DNA of 64,000 nucleotides, taken from Anoxybacillus tepidamans PS2 (GTDB taxonomy: Bacteria; Bacillota; Bacilli; Bacillales; Anoxybacillaceae). Below the pieces are notes generated by a model. It was given only the letters and a program-made list of their open reading frames with translations, searched no databases and was not told the origin of the DNA. The DNA is taken from contig NZ_JHVN01000015.1 in NCBI RefSeq assembly GCF_000620165.1, positions 1-64,000 on the forward strand, written 5' to 3'. Of this stretch, positions 63,433-64,000 are shown piece by piece (positions within the stretch are counted from its first letter, which is position 1; each line of letters opens with the position of its first letter). The position numbers and the translations under genes are program-made.

Positions 63433-64000
63433 GCGAGCGGTATTCCCGTCAGGAATTGTTTGCGCCTATCGGAAAAGAAGGACAAGCAAAAATTTCTGCG
63501 AAACATGTGCTTATTATCGGAGCGGGAGCTTTAGGAACAGGAAATGCGGAGGCACTTGTGCGCGCGGGAGTCGGAAAACTGACAATTGTCGATCGCGATT
63601 ATGTGGAGTGGAGCAATTTGCAACGACAGCAACTGTACAGCGAGGACGACGCACAAAAGCGTCTTCCGAAGGCGGTGGCTGCCAAGCAACGGCTTGATCG
63701 GGTCAACTCCGAAGTTGTGATTGAAGCGATTGTCAGTGATGCAAACGTTGAAGAATTGGAGAATATTGTACAAAAAACAAAGCCGGATATCATCATTGAT
63801 GCAACGGATAATTTTGAAACGCGCATGATCATTAATGATGTGGCGTGCAAATACCGCATTCCATGGATTTACGGTGCGTGCGTCGGGAGCTACGGGATTA
63901 GCTATGCATTTCTTCCTGGAAAAACGCCGTGCTTCAACTGTTTGCTAGAAACGGTGCCGATTGGTGGTTTGACGTGTGATACGGCCGGAATTATTAGCCC
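63429..64000 (+). CDS. thiF: ThiF/MoeB-family adenylyltransferase (partial)
   Basis: The TTG start overlaps the thiG stop; the frame is open to the end of the window (about 190 residues seen). It opens [20 protein letters not shown], then the ATP-binding loop [13 protein letters not shown], the [17 protein letters not shown] block and [14 protein letters not shown] with the acidic metal site, plus the first cysteines of the zinc site (CFNC). ThiF adenylates ThiS. The gene continues past 64000. Confidence 0.92.
   Translation, partial: MSERYSRQELFAPIGKEGQAKISAKHVLIIGAGALGTGNAEALVRAGVGKLTIVDRDYVEWSNLQRQQLYSEDDAQKRLPKAVAAKQRLDRVNSEVVIEAIVSDANVEELENIVQKTKPDIIIDATDNFETRMIINDVACKYRIPWIYGACVGSYGISYAFLPGKTPCFNCLLETVPIGGLTCDTAGIIS

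Overview
The window looks like chromosomal DNA of a thermophilic Bacillaceae bacterium of the Anoxybacillus/Geobacillus/Parageobacillus type. The evidence is strong AAGGAGG-type ribosome sites, many TTG/GTG starts, sporulation genes (spoVR, sspH and two small probable spore genes), a block in the same order as the Bacillus subtilis yhc-yhd region, ykoEDC/tenA/tenI thiamine genes, and IS200/IS605-type remnants. Species cannot be fixed from the sequence alone.

Layout. 1-350: right end of an IS1341-type element with the tail of TnpB and its hairpin end. 0.5-14.4 kb: core genes (yugP, a CNNM/CorC protein, yhcT, yhcU, a BdbD/BdbC pair, an oligo-1,6-glucosidase under a perfect cre box, yhcV, pgcA, an SDR, the YhcY/YhcZ two-component pair, an azoreductase, an MFS exporter, yhdB). 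14.5-16.6 kb: small membrane and spore-related genes, DedA, a ferritin-like protein, sspH. 16.8-19.3 kb: a rearranged polymorphic toxin locus: a Lys/His/Ala-rich scaffold of 174-bp repeats broken by a one-base deletion, a partly duplicated pre-toxin segment, a nuclease toxin tip and a YezG immunity gene. 19.4-21.6 kb: a BlaI/CopY repressor, an M56 protease and a His/Met-rich lipoprotein. 21.7-26.7 kb: spoVR, lipoproteins and membrane proteins. 27.0-31.9 kb: a persulfide-responsive cst-type regulon (cstR, tusA, dsrE, rhodaneses, rhodanese-metallo-beta-lactamase, TauE) with four palindromic operator candidates. 32-34 kb: VOC proteins and glutathione peroxidase. 34-35.2 kb: IS debris.

35.2-39.6 kb is an AT-rich, foreign-looking island. 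It encodes a 62-residue peptide with seven cysteines, two membrane-anchored thioredoxin-like proteins (CPHC, CPTC), a MauE-type redox membrane protein and an ABC exporter. I read it as a probable disulfide-rich secreted peptide system and consider it the best candidate for something undescribed.

39.6-64 kb is rich in RNA regulation: a guanidine-I (ykkC) riboswitch before a Gdx/SugE exporter, a Mn2+ (yybP-ykoY) riboswitch with two tandem terminators before ykvA-like and terC genes, a cobalamin riboswitch before class I ribonucleotide reductase nrdAB, and a TPP riboswitch before a long thiamine salvage/synthesis operon (tenA-ykoE-ykoD-ykoC-tenI-thiO-thiS-thiG-thiF) that runs off the window. Between them lie an ECF sigma/anti-sigma pair, an EamA transporter, a CstA/YbdD pair with a cre-like site on its start codon, panE, a second GH13 glucosidase predicted to prefer alpha-1,4 links, a DinB-type YfiT protein and an RlmI-like methyltransferase.
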